Assembly: GCF_001949145.1 (NCBI RefSeq)
Contig: NW_019091639.1
Location: 1-36,466 of the forward strand
DNA length: 36,466 nucleotides
Source: Acanthaster planci
Lineage: Eukaryota > Echinodermata > Asteroidea > Valvatida > Acanthasteridae
Direction of reading: 5' to 3'
Shown here: positions 1 through 11,100 of the stretch, in pieces
Layout: the number at the start of each line of letters is the position of its first letter
Position numbering within the stretch: position 1 is the stretch's first letter
Program-made: the position numbers and the translations under genes
Notes under the pieces: model-generated
The model's input: the letters and a program-made list of their open reading frames with translations, nothing else
Told to the model about the DNA's origin: nothing
Database searches by the model: none

Positions 1-39
1 GGTCTTGTCTCTGCATCAATGCTACAGCTAATAAAACCA

Positions 40-700
40 TAGAGTCAAGTCAACAAAGATCAGGGCCAAATAGCATACAAGTAGACATCACTGGGATGTT
101 TTTATATAAAACTCTCATTTTCGTGTTGACCTTTGTTTCAACTTTCTTCAATTATTGGTTGGTCAGCAAACATATTTCCTGAAAAGTTATATTTCTCAAG
201 CCTTGAAGCAGCCACTTTACAACTGACACCCCCTCTACTTTCTTGGGCTCTTTTAACAGCCCCAGAGAATAGAAAATTAAGACAGTCCAAAATCCTCCAA
301 ATTCAATACGATTTTGCATACATGGGGGATGGGCCAAAAACTCTCTGATATTTCACGTTTTACCTACCATCCCAAGTTTATCAATGGTATTAACATACGC
401 TTTATACGCAAATCCGCAAGAACTGGGATTGGAACAAAAGACCATGTTCGGCACAAAAGACTGAGCTGCTGGGCATTACAAAAAAAAAGTATGGAATAAG
501 TTCACAGGAGACTCAATCAGTGAATTATACCTTTGGAATGACCAACAATGATGGACCCACTCACCTTTTACCTAGAAGGCAACAGCAAGAGATCAAAGTA
601 CCAATCACCTCAACAATGAGCGCAGGAACTCCATCATCAAGAAACTGGATGTACCATGAGTGGCTTGTGCTCTGACTACAATGGATACACAAAACAGTCA
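40..700 (+). repeat. Diverged duplication, copy 1
   Basis: Shares CAACAAAGAT-GGGGCCAAATA, then TCAAGCC-T-AAGCAGC, then AGTTCACAGGAGACTCAATC and following words, in the same order, with 1915-2960. The copies differ by many substitutions and indels and copy 2 is longer. Type and function unknown. The copy may begin before the window. Confidence 0.7.
565..671 (-). other. Exon-like segment inside duplication copy 1 (uncertain)
   Basis: On the minus strand an AG (tgtagtcag) precedes 35 open codons (STSHSWYIQFLDDGVPALIV...LLGK) and a strong donor, AAAAG|gtgagt. The matching part of copy 2 keeps FLDD, IS-C-LLGK and the donor but has stops. Either a real exon with a dead copy, or a chance frame in a repeat. 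I do not recognise the peptide. Confidence 0.22.
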
Positions 701-1900
701 TTTAAACATGTAAAAGGAAGAAATGACAATACAGCATGAGTGTATTAGCCTGAATTCACTGATTATAAGATGGCAGTGGAGGATTGACAAAGGTAGAGAA
801 ACAAAGTTTTTCCCCAACGACCTTCTTCCAGGCATGTGGTTCCAGATAGATGTGATTGAAATTGACACCAAAGAATTATGGTCAAGATGGCTTACATCAT
901 ACTACCCAGCCAATGTTGAATCCTTGGTGTGTATGATAGAAGCCAGCCTGTGTTAAGGATATCATGGAAGAAACTCTGGACACACAGTGTTATTCATTCT
1001 GCATGCTGCCACCATATGGAGAGCCTCGATCTGGCAGTTTGTACAATTGCATCACAATTGCATCAACGCAGCTTCTGAAATATTGTCCAATCGTACGGTA
1101 TAAGATCCGACACAGCATGCGCAGAATGACCAAGTAACATACATGGAAATCGCTGAACCGATTTTGTAAAGATCAAGATTGAGATTCTGCATGCCTGGGG
1201 CGGCAGCGTGCAAAGAGCAAATTATACCAACTCTGGGCTAGCATGCCATATTGTAACAACCTGATGCATTGCACCTATAATGTATTTGACACAGAAAGAT
1301 GGCTTCAGTGAGTAAACAGTTGGCTAATAAAAATAAAACAAGTCCAGATTTTTTTAAACAACCTTTGTGGAATGTGTACACTCATCCTTGTATGTGATTT
1401 GGATCCAGGAATGAGGACATTTCATTTCAGTACACTCCTCATTCACTACAAGCAGCCCGTAGATGCAGCTTCTGTCTTGTTTCTGCTCACTTGGGCACAA
1501 ATTGTACAACCATACCCAATAATTCTATCCATTTTTTGTAGTTTAATTCAACCCAAACTTAAAGGCCGGAGATTCTCATTAGTTGAAAACTTAAAAGACA
1601 AAAACCCAAGGTCAAGATCTACAAAACAACCAGGCATTTCACTATTAGCATAACCATGGACTAATATCAGAAAATGATGCAGACTGTTTCCATACCTGTT
1701 GAGTAGTGTCACCAAAGATAAGATATCTCTGATTTGTTACACTCCAGAGAACGGCCTCCAGGGACTAGCTTGCTCTTGTCTCTCTGTCAAACTACTGAAA
1801 CTAGGGAAACTAAACCATGTTTGAATTCCAATCTGTATTACTGCACACACGTGGAGGCCACAATTTCAAAATATATAGGTTGCACTTTACAACAGTAATT
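700..1900. other. No feature recognised
   Basis: AT-rich sequence between the two duplication copies. GCATGC-type words are frequent around 1000-1250. The short open frames show no domain or motif. Confidence 0.5.
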
Positions 1901-1914
1901 GAAGCATCATTGAA

Positions 1915-2960
1915 AGCAGTGTCAAATCAACAAAGATCGGGGCCAAATAATATACAAGCCCACATCACTGGAGTTTCTCATATAAATCTTATTATCTTCT
2001 TAGTTGTCATTATTCCATTTCTTTTCAATTGTTGCTTGTCTAGCTAAGTATATTTTATTTTTCAAAACACCTTAAATACATGTACACTTCCCAAAAAGGC
2101 CTTTTCCTCAAGCCTGTAAGCAGCAATTTAACATATTACATCCCTCCACTTTTTTTGCACTTCTTATTTGTTTTCAGCCATCTACAGATGCAAGCCTGCA
2201 AAACAAAGAGTGTTGATCTGGCGGTATATTTAAACAATCCCACCTGTTTTTTCAGCCAAGCAATCTCTTCAATCTGCCTTGAGTAGAAGCACAACTAAAT
2301 TGGTTGAAAAGAGCCGTGTTGGTTGGGAGTAATCATTTTGTTGTTAGCGATTGGGCTATACTACCATGTCCTCGTCGTTCATGAACCAGTGATGCACAGT
2401 TAGTAACAAAGGAGCCTCTGATGCCAAGGAAAAAGTGTTCTCTCTCGGTCCAACTAAAGGCTAATACAGGAGATCACAGTCTGTGCAAAAAACATTCCCA
2501 AATTATAAACAGTATTAACCGTTACCTCCAAGAGTGCATGTGAGATCATAATAAAATCAGAGGATTTTGGGGACCATTTTAACTTTAATAGCTCCCCATA
2601 TACATGTCACCCGGCATTTGGGCAAAATAAATTTATTCACCAAGGATGATCCTTAAATAGACATAATGAAGTCACACTTTGTTTACACGCGCTATATTAT
2701 AAGACAGTAAGGTGGGGTAGGTCTTAATGTACTAGGTCTACAGGACATGAGGCAATGAGTTCACAGGAGACTCAATCAGTGAATCCTACCTTTGGGATGA
2801 CCAATAACAAAGAATCACTCACGTTTTACCAAGAAGGCTACAGTAAGAGATCACAGTACAATCACCTTAACAACAGTGGCCATCATCATCAAGAAATGCC
2901 AAGAAGCTGGTCGTCCTGTAAGCAACGACTTATCAGCAGCTTGTGCTCTAGCTGAAATAA
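1915..2960 (+). repeat. Diverged duplication, copy 2
   Basis: Partner of the segment at 40-700. The best-preserved part is 2757-2950. It contains extra sequence between about 2290 and 2755 that is not in copy 1. Stops interrupt the frame corresponding to the exon-like part of copy 1. Confidence 0.7.
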
Positions 2961-2969
2961 ATGCACATA

Positions 2970-3440
2970 GCAGTCGACCAACTCGACTCTCAACCAACTC
3001 GACCGTGCAAACAGTGCAATAGGGACAGGGCATAGAAGGAATGCATTTTTCCTAGTTCTGGATAGCGCGTTCAATTTGTTTTACTGTGCTTGATGTGATC
3101 TGTGCATGCGCACAGTGTGGTGACAGATTTCAAGGGGTTCATGCGTGTGTGCTTCTTCTCAAATTGGGAACAATATTTTGGAGTATCTCATTAGCACAAG
3201 TTCAATTATTGATTGCATTTCAGTTGATTTTGTGGGTTCATTGAGCCGAACTTAGCATCCATAATTTTCGCGATCTGGATCCGATCTTTATTTTTCCCCT
3301 TTTAATATGTATTTTGCAAGGAAAGAGTTTGTCTGAAAATTTGGTTAATGGTCGAGTTGACTCGACTTTGAAGTCGAGTTGGTCAACGGACGAGTTGGTT
3401 CAATGGTCGAGTTGGTCGACGGTCGAGTTGACCTACAACC
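2970..3440. mobile_element. Clusters of GTCGAGTTGG motif in opposite orientations (possible MITE)
   Basis: The left cluster (2970-3010) reads GTCGACCAACTCGAC and AACCAACTCGACCG. The right cluster (3351-3432) holds at least five copies of GTCGAGTTG(A/G) on the other strand. The two clusters are about 340 bases apart. This looks like subterminal inverted repeats of a non-autonomous element, but clear outer ends and a target duplication are not evident. Confidence 0.45.
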
Positions 3441-3450
3441 CTAAAAAATT

Positions 3451-3908
3451 CCAAAGACTCACCAACATACATCTATCACCACCTACTGGCTTGCGTAAAT
3501 GCCAACGTCAAACAGTTGGGGCTTAATGATATTTCTGACTTCAAAATCTGTCAAAATTCAACCGTTTTGCTTGACACACGCACAGCACTTAAACTTTTCG
3601 CTGCCTCCTCGCATTCAAATACGGGTGTGTAGAGTTTCTGGCCAATAACTCTATGGGCCCCGAACATGGTCCTCCAAGAAAACTGCAGGAGAGGCCCATA
3701 GGTAGTCAGGGCACAAGACTTGTTGATCATGACGTTCGGGAGTGCTACCAACCACTGTTTCCTGGTCAATACTTGTGCCTGTCGAGCAAAACAGTTGAAT
3801 TTTGACAGATTTTAACGTCAGAAATATCATTGAAGACCCAACCGTTTGACCTTTGCATTTATGGAAGCCAGTAGGTGGTGACAGAGGTATTTTTGGTGAG
3901 TCTTTGGA
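3451..3908. mobile_element. Foldback (long terminal inverted repeat) element
   Basis: The left arm (3451-3576) starts CCAAAGACTCACCAA. The right arm (3778-3908) ends TTTTTGGTGAGTCTTTGG. Matching inner words include CCACCTACTGGC with GCCAGTAGGTGG and ATGATATTTCTGAC with GTCAGAAATATCATT. Arms are about 130 bases, around 200 unique bases that themselves contain TATGGGCC...GGCCCATA. No transposase is encoded, so it would be non-autonomous. Confidence 0.8.
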
Positions 3909-3997
3909 AGTTTAGAGAACTCATCTTACTCTATGTACAGGCATGGAGTGTTCCTATGACGATCCCATCCATAATCGAAAAAGAGGAATAGGGCATA

Positions 3998-4039
3998 CCA
4001 TGGAGGAATAAAACACATTTGTGTTTTATTCCTCCATGG
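3998..4039. repeat. Perfect 20-bp palindrome with 2-base loop
   Basis: CCATGGAGGAATAAAACACA, then TT, then its exact reverse complement. The word GGGCATAC flanks it on both sides in direct orientation (3991-3998 and 4038-4045), like a short target duplication or a replication slippage footprint. Confidence 0.9.
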
Positions 4040-4044
4040 GCATA

Positions 4045-5400
4045 CTAACGCTCCACTCATCAGAGCTAGTTGAGATCCCAGCTTGCATGCCTATAACACT
4101 TGTGGGGCCACTATTTTTAACCAATGACATTTCTTACCTTTATTGAACTCGCCTCCTCTGAAGTCACATTTAAACAAACCGCCAACGTGGCCACACACGC
4201 GTTCTCGCGCATGGGCATTGTCATGCTAATAATGAGTAATAGTATGCTATTATAGGCCTAGCCGTAGCCCCTTGGCAGTTCACCATGACCATGCAATCAT
4301 TTCGTAATATGATAAAGTGATCGACATGAGCCTTTTTTACATTTTTAGTATTTACATCGTCCTTTACGAAGCCTTTTTTATTTGGGTTCATCATGAATTA
4401 GTCCACCTTTACGGCATGCTAAATTCAGATTCAGACAGGTCAGACAAAGAACGCTTACCTCACGTTCCAACGTTTGTCTTGCTTGTCCTGTAAAATGCAT
4501 GCCGCATGCACGAGCGCGCCAATAAATTACCAATAATGCCCGGCGCGCTGCCTATTGAAAACAAAGTCCAAACTTTAAAATATTTAGCGCCCTCTATCGA
4601 AAAATATTACAGCGCCCACGTTTAATCAATATAAAGGGATGCACCCTTGTATTTAGGCCAGAAATATGTCTGCCGAGCTCATTAATAAAAGTTATACACT
4701 CAAATGATATTAGAGGGTCCTGAAAGCAATGGAACTGGAGAATTGAAGAAATATGAGACTGAAACTCTGGGCCGGACTAAGGGCTTCCAATTCTGAGCAA
4801 TTTCGATGCAATCGGGTCCAAAAGTGGCACTATTTTAGCCATTTTGCAGAGGGATGGTTTTTCAAGATGGCTACTTTTCTGGACAGGGACATTTTCTTCA
4901 TCGTAAGGGTGGTCTGCTTCTGGTGAAAATGTCTCAAAAATTAATTGGTCAACCCCCCAAAAATTGAAAGGGAAATTAAAGGGGACATGTGTAACATCAT
5001 TTTTCTGTACAGCCTGAACACCTGTGGGAGTTGTGAGTATTTTCAAAATATTTGTGAAGTATGGGGATTTATCACTGCTGTCTATGGGAATTTATGCACC
5101 TAATTCAGAAATGACTAACAAACACGCTCGAGCCGGGGAAAAGCGGGAAAAATAAATGTCGAATTAATTAATGAATTAGATCAAGGCTGCTCTGAAAGCT
5201 TAGCAGTCAAGAAACACACTATTAAGTTACACATTTCCATCCTTTGGCTCAGTGAGAGAGAGCACTCTTAGCGATGGTACCCCGTTAGACTATTCATAAT
5301 TTAGTCTTTATAACGGATTAGCGCGTACATGTATTTTATACGACGCAGTTAATGACATCATGTTCTTAAAATGTGAAACAAGGGAAGATTGTATCCGGTA
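4045..5400. other. No gene recognised
   Basis: Two good minus-strand donors (near 4138 and 4458) stand at the ends of very short acceptor-bounded segments, but no following exon could be traced. The minus-strand open frame at 4777-5046 has no motif. The rest is unremarkable AT-rich DNA. Confidence 0.45.
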
Positions 5401-5409
5401 AAATATGGA

Positions 5410-5790
5410 AGGGCTAGGTAAGGCGGACGCGCCACGATTTGCAGGCTCTCATTGGACGATCTCTGAAGTTGTGCGGTAACTGCCGGTTCCATGTAAACGG
5501 CGATCAATGCATGTAATTCTATGTGCAGTGAATGTGCAGTGGGCCTGGTTTAAACTGAAGTGACGTCACACTTATGAGCCAGTATCCGGTTCTTAAGTGA
5601 CTTCGTCACAAAGGCGGACGCGCCACGATTTGCAGGCTCTCATTGGAGAATCGCACGTTAACTTTGCACGTTAACTTCTGGTTCCATGGTTCCATGTCAT
5701 TGATAATGGAGATCAATGTTCCATGTAAACGGCGATCAGTGTGCAGTGTGCAGTGGGCGTGGTTTAAACTGAAGTGACGTCACAATACCG
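5410..5790. repeat. Tandem duplication carrying CRE sites
   Basis: Copy 1 (about 5418-5571) and copy 2 (about 5610-5785) share GGCGGACGCGCCACGATTTG, CAGGCTCTCATTGGA, GTAAACGGCGATCA and GGTTTAAACTGAAGTGACGT in the same order. Copy 2 has internal insertions with short repeats (GCACGTTAACTTTGCACGTT). Each copy ends in a perfect TGACGTCA. Confidence 0.88.
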
Positions 5791-6225
5791 AAGTAAGTAC
5801 ATCACATAGTTACGTGTGCAAAAGGCTAAAAGCGAGGGAACCGGCGCGTCAACCAACACGTGCGCGCACTCCATTCGTTTGCACTGCACTTTCTGGTTCA
5901 CAGTGACGTCACACTTCAGTATTCTATGGTAATAAACCTTTATCATCACGTGTCTAACATGAGTATGCATGGAATATGGAAGGGCTGTGTAGCACCGTGA
6001 TCAAAATATCGACGAGAATATAATATAAAATCAGGGCTCTGAAATATGTGATTGCCGAGCTTTCGGCAACTGAGTACCTTCTTCAGGGCAAACAGATTCA
6101 GTTCTAAATGAACGCGGAAAAATCCACGTTCATTCCCCCTGGATGCAACGTTCCAAGTATTCTCGTCGATATGCGTGGCATTTGTTTGGTTCTGAGCCAT
6201 GCATGCTCTGGACTCCGTGACGTCA
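5561..6225. promoter_or_regulatory. Cluster of four perfect CRE palindromes
   Basis: TGACGTCA occurs at 5561-5568, 5775-5782, 5904-5911 and 6218-6225. The first two come from the tandem duplication. The third lies in an inverted partial copy (GTGACGTCACACTTCAGT). CREB/ATF-family factors bind this word (family knowledge). No gene start is identified nearby. Confidence 0.5.
6056..6089 (-). mobile_element. Retroelement-tail-like motif (uncertain)
   Basis: On the minus strand CCTGAAGAAGG is followed after a short stem by CCGAAAGC and a repeated CGGCAA. Similar CTGA(A/T)GAAGG...CCGAAA tails are often seen downstream of reverse-transcriptase genes in invertebrate genomes, as I recall them. No reverse transcriptase is present, so at best a fragment. 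Confidence 0.25.
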
Positions 6226-6329
6226 CAGTTAGGTATCGGATTTCCACTTACGACAGGCACCACAGAAAAAGAAAATGTACAAAATGCGTTGAAGTTTGGA
6301 ATATAGTAGGCTCTTACCACTAGAATGAC

Positions 6330-8120
6330 CGGACCTATGCGCAGGTAGAAAATTGCCTACTTGAAGTTTTGGTGATAGCCCATTTTGCCTGCTATTTCTT
6401 GACGATACCACACACTGGTTGTAACGTCACAATAATAACAATTTAATATTTCGCTCACACGCAACCATGGTTTTAAAAACACACAGACATGAATCGTTGT
6501 GCTTTCTGTTAGACAGAAGACATGCTTGGGGGTACACGATACATTAGCGGGGGACCTTAGATTAGAAAATAAGCCCTAAAATCTCAGGAAGCTATCTTTC
6601 CTATGATGTCAACTGAAACAGCCAAAGTGCACGCCACTGTGGTGAATACAAGGAGAAGGTTTGTTGCTACATGTATAGTTTAGCTCTGTTACTCCTCCCA
6701 ATTTTGCGTTCTTTTGGGTGTATATTTTATGCTTTCGGTGCTTAAAATCTAGCAAGTCGGCGTCCATCTTCAGAACCTTTCAAATGTTGGAAAGAAAACG
6801 ACATATTCAGGTAATTAAAAAACTCGCCAAACTTTCCCAAAATGTTTCAGAATATCGCGTCTCTTATCTCACTTATCCATGTTTGACCACATAACATCAT
6901 CTGTGGTTGTTCCATAAGGGAAATTGCATCCGAGAGAAGAATTTGAAGGTTGGCAATATTCCCAAATTCTGGGCGGTTTCTTGTCTGTCAGTCGAAGTAG
7001 CTTTATTCGATGAGCTTCTGAAACCCAGTATGTCTTTCTACTCTTTCATTACATTGTTTAAAGATTCCACACACGATGTAATAATAAATCTGAAGCTTTT
7101 GAGGCATTTTTTAAGTGACTATGGTTTCATTTCTGGCAGAGTTTTGGGAGATGTTAACCCTGAATGGCGTCATAATGTCAGTAACTACGCAACTGACTTC
7201 ACCAAAAAACCACTAGGCAGCCATGCGGGGCGAGTCGATCTACCAATACCGGACAATCGAAAGAATAACCCCCATCCTTCTCACTTAGCACATTTAAGGA
7301 GACTCACCAATGAGGTAGGCCTTTTAATCGATATGATAGATGCATAGCAGCTAGTTGCCGTCAGCAAGTTCTGAGAAATTGGCTACACAATTCAAAAACA
7401 GCGAGAACTGGCCGAGATCCACCTGAAACACATTATTTTGAGGGATCGGAATAGGCAGCCTTGATAGTTTGTTTGATATTGTGGATGAGCAAGGGTCAAA
7501 AACGTCGCGATACTTGTCCCCTTTTCACTAAAAGTGTTAAGTGGATGCGCCACTATTCATCAACAAAGATGTACAGGGTGTACGGAAAACACTAAAGGCC
7601 ATATCGGATCGGGAAATCATATACAGACCCGACTAAGGTCCTTATGTCACTCATGAAGAAAAGAAACAGATCATTAGTGTAGAATTGATAAATACTGCAT
7701 TCTAGTATACAGAGAAAGTGACACTTTGACATACCGCAGTTAGTCCACCCGGGTGCATCAATTGCATTTTTTAAATTGTACATAGGTATTCCCAAATCAT
7801 TTAATTTCAATTATATTATTTTCACTTCATGTACTCTAGATAGAAGTTTAGATAGTTAAATCCATGAATGTTCCATGCATGAATCTTACAGGTTATCTGT
7901 GTACGATTTCATTTTTTATGTGTAGCCTGTGTGCACAGTTAGGACAATTATTGCGCAGTCTGGCGAGGAGGGCGCCACACACACCATGATTTCTTCCATG
8001 AGAGCGCATTATCCTACAAGGGAAAGTCCCGTTCGTTTGATCAGGTCTACACGCTTTGGGTGCAATCCTTCTAAAAAGATTGCTGCATGTGGCATTGGTT
8101 AGTGTGAAAAGTCTCAAGTT
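6330..8120. other. No gene recognised
   Basis: The longest open frame (6907-7347, plus, 146 codons) has no ATG at its start and no recognisable motif. A frame of that length is expected about once by chance in a window of this size. No array is evident. Confidence 0.45.
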
Positions 8121-8121
8121 C

Positions 8122-8300
8122 AATACAGGCGATTCACAATAGTGCGCCTCCAAGAGTTTGCAACGCGTTGGCCAATCAGTACATGTATGCCTGAAATCTA
8201 TCGACCCAGTGCGCGTATGGAAAGGTTGACATATTCGTGCGTTTTGATGGCCAACGCGTAGCAAAATCTTTGAGGCGGACTACTATGAATCGCGCGAATT
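8122..8300. mobile_element. MITE, family member A (179 bp)
   Basis: The left arm starts AATACAGGCGATTCACAATA and continues GTGCGCCTCCAAGAGTTTGC; the right arm is its imperfect reverse complement ending CTATGAATCGCGCG. Arms are about 60 bases. Both carry CCAAT boxes (TTGGCCAATCA and ATGGCCAACG). It has the same length and arms as the element at 9364-9542. Confidence 0.8.
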
Positions 8301-9363
8301 AGTCATGTGATAAAAACTCACCTAATGATTCTTGAGACAAAAAGAGATGACACAGGAGGAGGCTTGGAAACAACCCGTCTGGTAAAGCTGGTATTGCACC
8401 GATCATTTTGAAATTTTTGTCAAGTTACAGCCGCACGTTAAACCAAGACAGGTAGAATGTGAACAGCTGCAACGGGCAACACGGGTCACTAGAAAAAAAA
8501 TTCGAATAAAACAAATGCCTACCTATATGAAATCAAAGATCCTATCTCTTTCAATATATTTAAAATGAGCAATTTCGGTGAGCCAGAAGTTCAATTATAG
8601 TAACAGCTCTGTCCAAATCCATTAAGTTTGTATTTTTTAAGAACGCGTAAAAATCATACTCCCTGTTTGTAAACATTACTTCTAAAGCTGCAAACAACCC
8701 GAGACATGCATGTGCCTATTGGTCACGTAAGAAAGAAAACTGACAAGAGTATACCCAGCAAGATATGGGACGTAGGGGTACCCACACACACGCACTTACA
8801 GCGCCCTCATTTGATCATTTTTTCCCTGAAAATATATTGATTTTAATCCGGGACGTCCCCGATTCTTGGGTGTCCCCGGTTTGAAGGTGTGTATTTTGGC
8901 AAACACAAACGCACCCACACCAATCCCTATACACACTTTAGACTATTGTTACCTAACACATCCCCTTAGATATCTGTAAAGAATTCCTTAGATTCCGATC
9001 AAACAATGACCAACACATAGTTGGGGGGTGCTGTCCGTCCTATATCTTGCTTCATTATGGACAAGAGAAGGTGTACAGCATCGATTATGTCATTCACCCG
9101 TGACAGTAAATATAACCACGATGCTCTTTGATGCATTTTTTCATTAAGTACCAACTTCTCCTGAGCCGGAATTGGAACCAGAACGACTTCTACCCGCGTG
9201 TCACAAGGTACTTAATAACTGCGATCTTTAAATCACCAAACGGTTTTAAATTCATAATGTATACACATACGTTAATTAGCCCAATACTATTAAACCAAAA
9301 ACGTGTTTGTGTTTTTAAGCTGTTCAAAATTAAATAATTACCAGCCGAGCAAATACATCGAGT
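8301..9363. other. No gene recognised
   Basis: AT-rich spacer between the two MITE copies. It contains a GT/AC-rich patch with GGGACGTCCCC at about 8850 and CACACAC runs, without regular periodicity. Confidence 0.5.
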
Positions 9364-9542
9364 AATACGGGCATTTTACATTTCTGCACCTCCAGGAGTT
9401 TGCGACGTGTTGACCAACCACAGTGCGCGAAATCTGTCGTCTCAATGTGCGTTTGAAGGGGTCGACAGTTTTCGCGCGTCACAGTGATTGGCCAACGCGT
9501 TGCAAACTCTTGGAAGCGCACTGTTGTGAATCGCCCGTATTG
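9364..9542. mobile_element. MITE, family member B (179 bp)
   Basis: It starts AATACGGGC and ends GCCCGTATT, with the arm core GAGTTTGCGACGTGTTG against ACGCGTTGCAAACTC and GCGCACTGTTGTGAATCG at the right end. The right arm of B matches the left arm of A in reverse complement almost base for base. No coding capacity. Confidence 0.82.
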
Positions 9543-11100
9543 AATTTGTATTGTCGAAACAATGTACATGTATTTCACTTTCTATTATCGCGAGCTTTCT
9601 AGAAATGACAAGAAATTATCCGGTTACATTAATTATTAACAAACGAACCTGCTGATAGTCAAAAGCATTACAGCGGACACAAAGAGAACTACCTTTAGGC
9701 TAGTAATATAATGCTATTTTCATTTTTTCCTCTTTAGCATACAACCATGATGACAACTTCTAGTCCATTCTCTTACGTGCCGCGAAGAAGAAAAATTGTT
9801 CCTAGGACATACGGTACGTCCTTTTGTTTGTGAATTACACGTACAAAAAAATAAAGAGTACTCTTCGGAATGTGTCCAACCATAGAGGAAGAACACGGTA
9901 AGTTGGAACTCGGGCACTTCAAAGTGTACAATAATGCAACTGTTCAAGCATTAAATTTGATGATGTCCTGAGATGATACCAAGCACCAACAAAGGCATAG
10001 ATATTCAATTTCCAATACCTCAGTACACGCCGTTTTAAGGATGCAGATTACCAGCAACAAATTGCGGTGGCGATCAGAGGGTACAAAGGGGTTTCGTGGT
10101 TGTGAACCAGATGGTGCATAGCAAGCGTTCGCTGCGGCGCTCTGGCTATGGACATACCACGCATGCCAGATGTTATAGACTGGGTAGTTCAAACTCCTTC
10201 TGTGTCCTTCCTCCATGGTCCAATTGTGCACACAAGCGCTTTCCAAACCATACAAGAATGGATTTCACTCGAAACAGTTCATACCTTGGTTACAGTCGTG
10301 TAAAATGTAGATGCTGAACTTATTATAACGATGATTACAGTGTGTCGGGATTTCGCTTTGTTTCTGAAAGATAAATTGTAAATATAAAAGAAATAATACA
10401 ACAAAGAACAACAACGCAGACTCAACACAAAGTGGTATCATGCAACGAACTCCCTATTCCGTTTTTCTACTGTAATGACCAATTAAATTTTAAATGCATT
10501 CATTTTTCCTATCTGAATTCACTATCAAAACTATTTTCCAATTTTGAGTCTTATATCAAAAGGAAAATTGTCTCTGGGTGATTAATGTCGATTAAAATGC
10601 AGAAAGCTGCCTTCTGGTTTTACAAAAGATCAAGCATGCAATAAACTCAAAATAGACGCAATATGTCTAAATATTATTTACAAATAACTAATCCTTACAC
10701 ATGTAATGCCCAGTGGTTGGTTGTGGTGAATACCGAAAAACGTTTCCCGTGTTCAAAACAGGCGCTCCCTTTATCCGGGTTAGAATGCGAATCATTCCCA
10801 GTGTGCTTCATACTGTCCCTCTGCTCCAATTCCAATCGGCTCGGCGTTCGTTATCCACACCCAAATTTAAGTCCTAGCGTCCTGCTTTTATTTTCTTTCG
10901 ACAAAAAGGTTTGGGGAGTCGATTTCACTTCAGGTTGCCATTTTTAACGAATAAAGCACGTTATAATATCATCGAAGGATTTGTGGACAAAGTGTCCCCG
11001 ACAGTATCTGAAGTTAAAGGTGCCGACATCGACGTCATACTTGTAAAATGACATCACCATTTCTTAAAACTGGAGAGAAAATAGAGTCTTTTCTATTTAC
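9543..11100. other. No gene recognised
   Basis: Several 70-100 codon open frames lie on both strands between 9720 and 10950. None has a recognisable motif or matching splice sites. Confidence 0.45.

Noticed and set aside
4130-4500. Two strong minus-strand donors (near 4138 and 4458), each preceded at 20-30 bases by an acceptor-like sequence
   Set aside because: They would define micro-exons, but no further exon or consistent protein could be traced on either side.
6907-7347. 146-codon plus-strand frame
   Set aside because: No ATG at its start, no motif or splice sites, and its length is expected about once by chance in this window.
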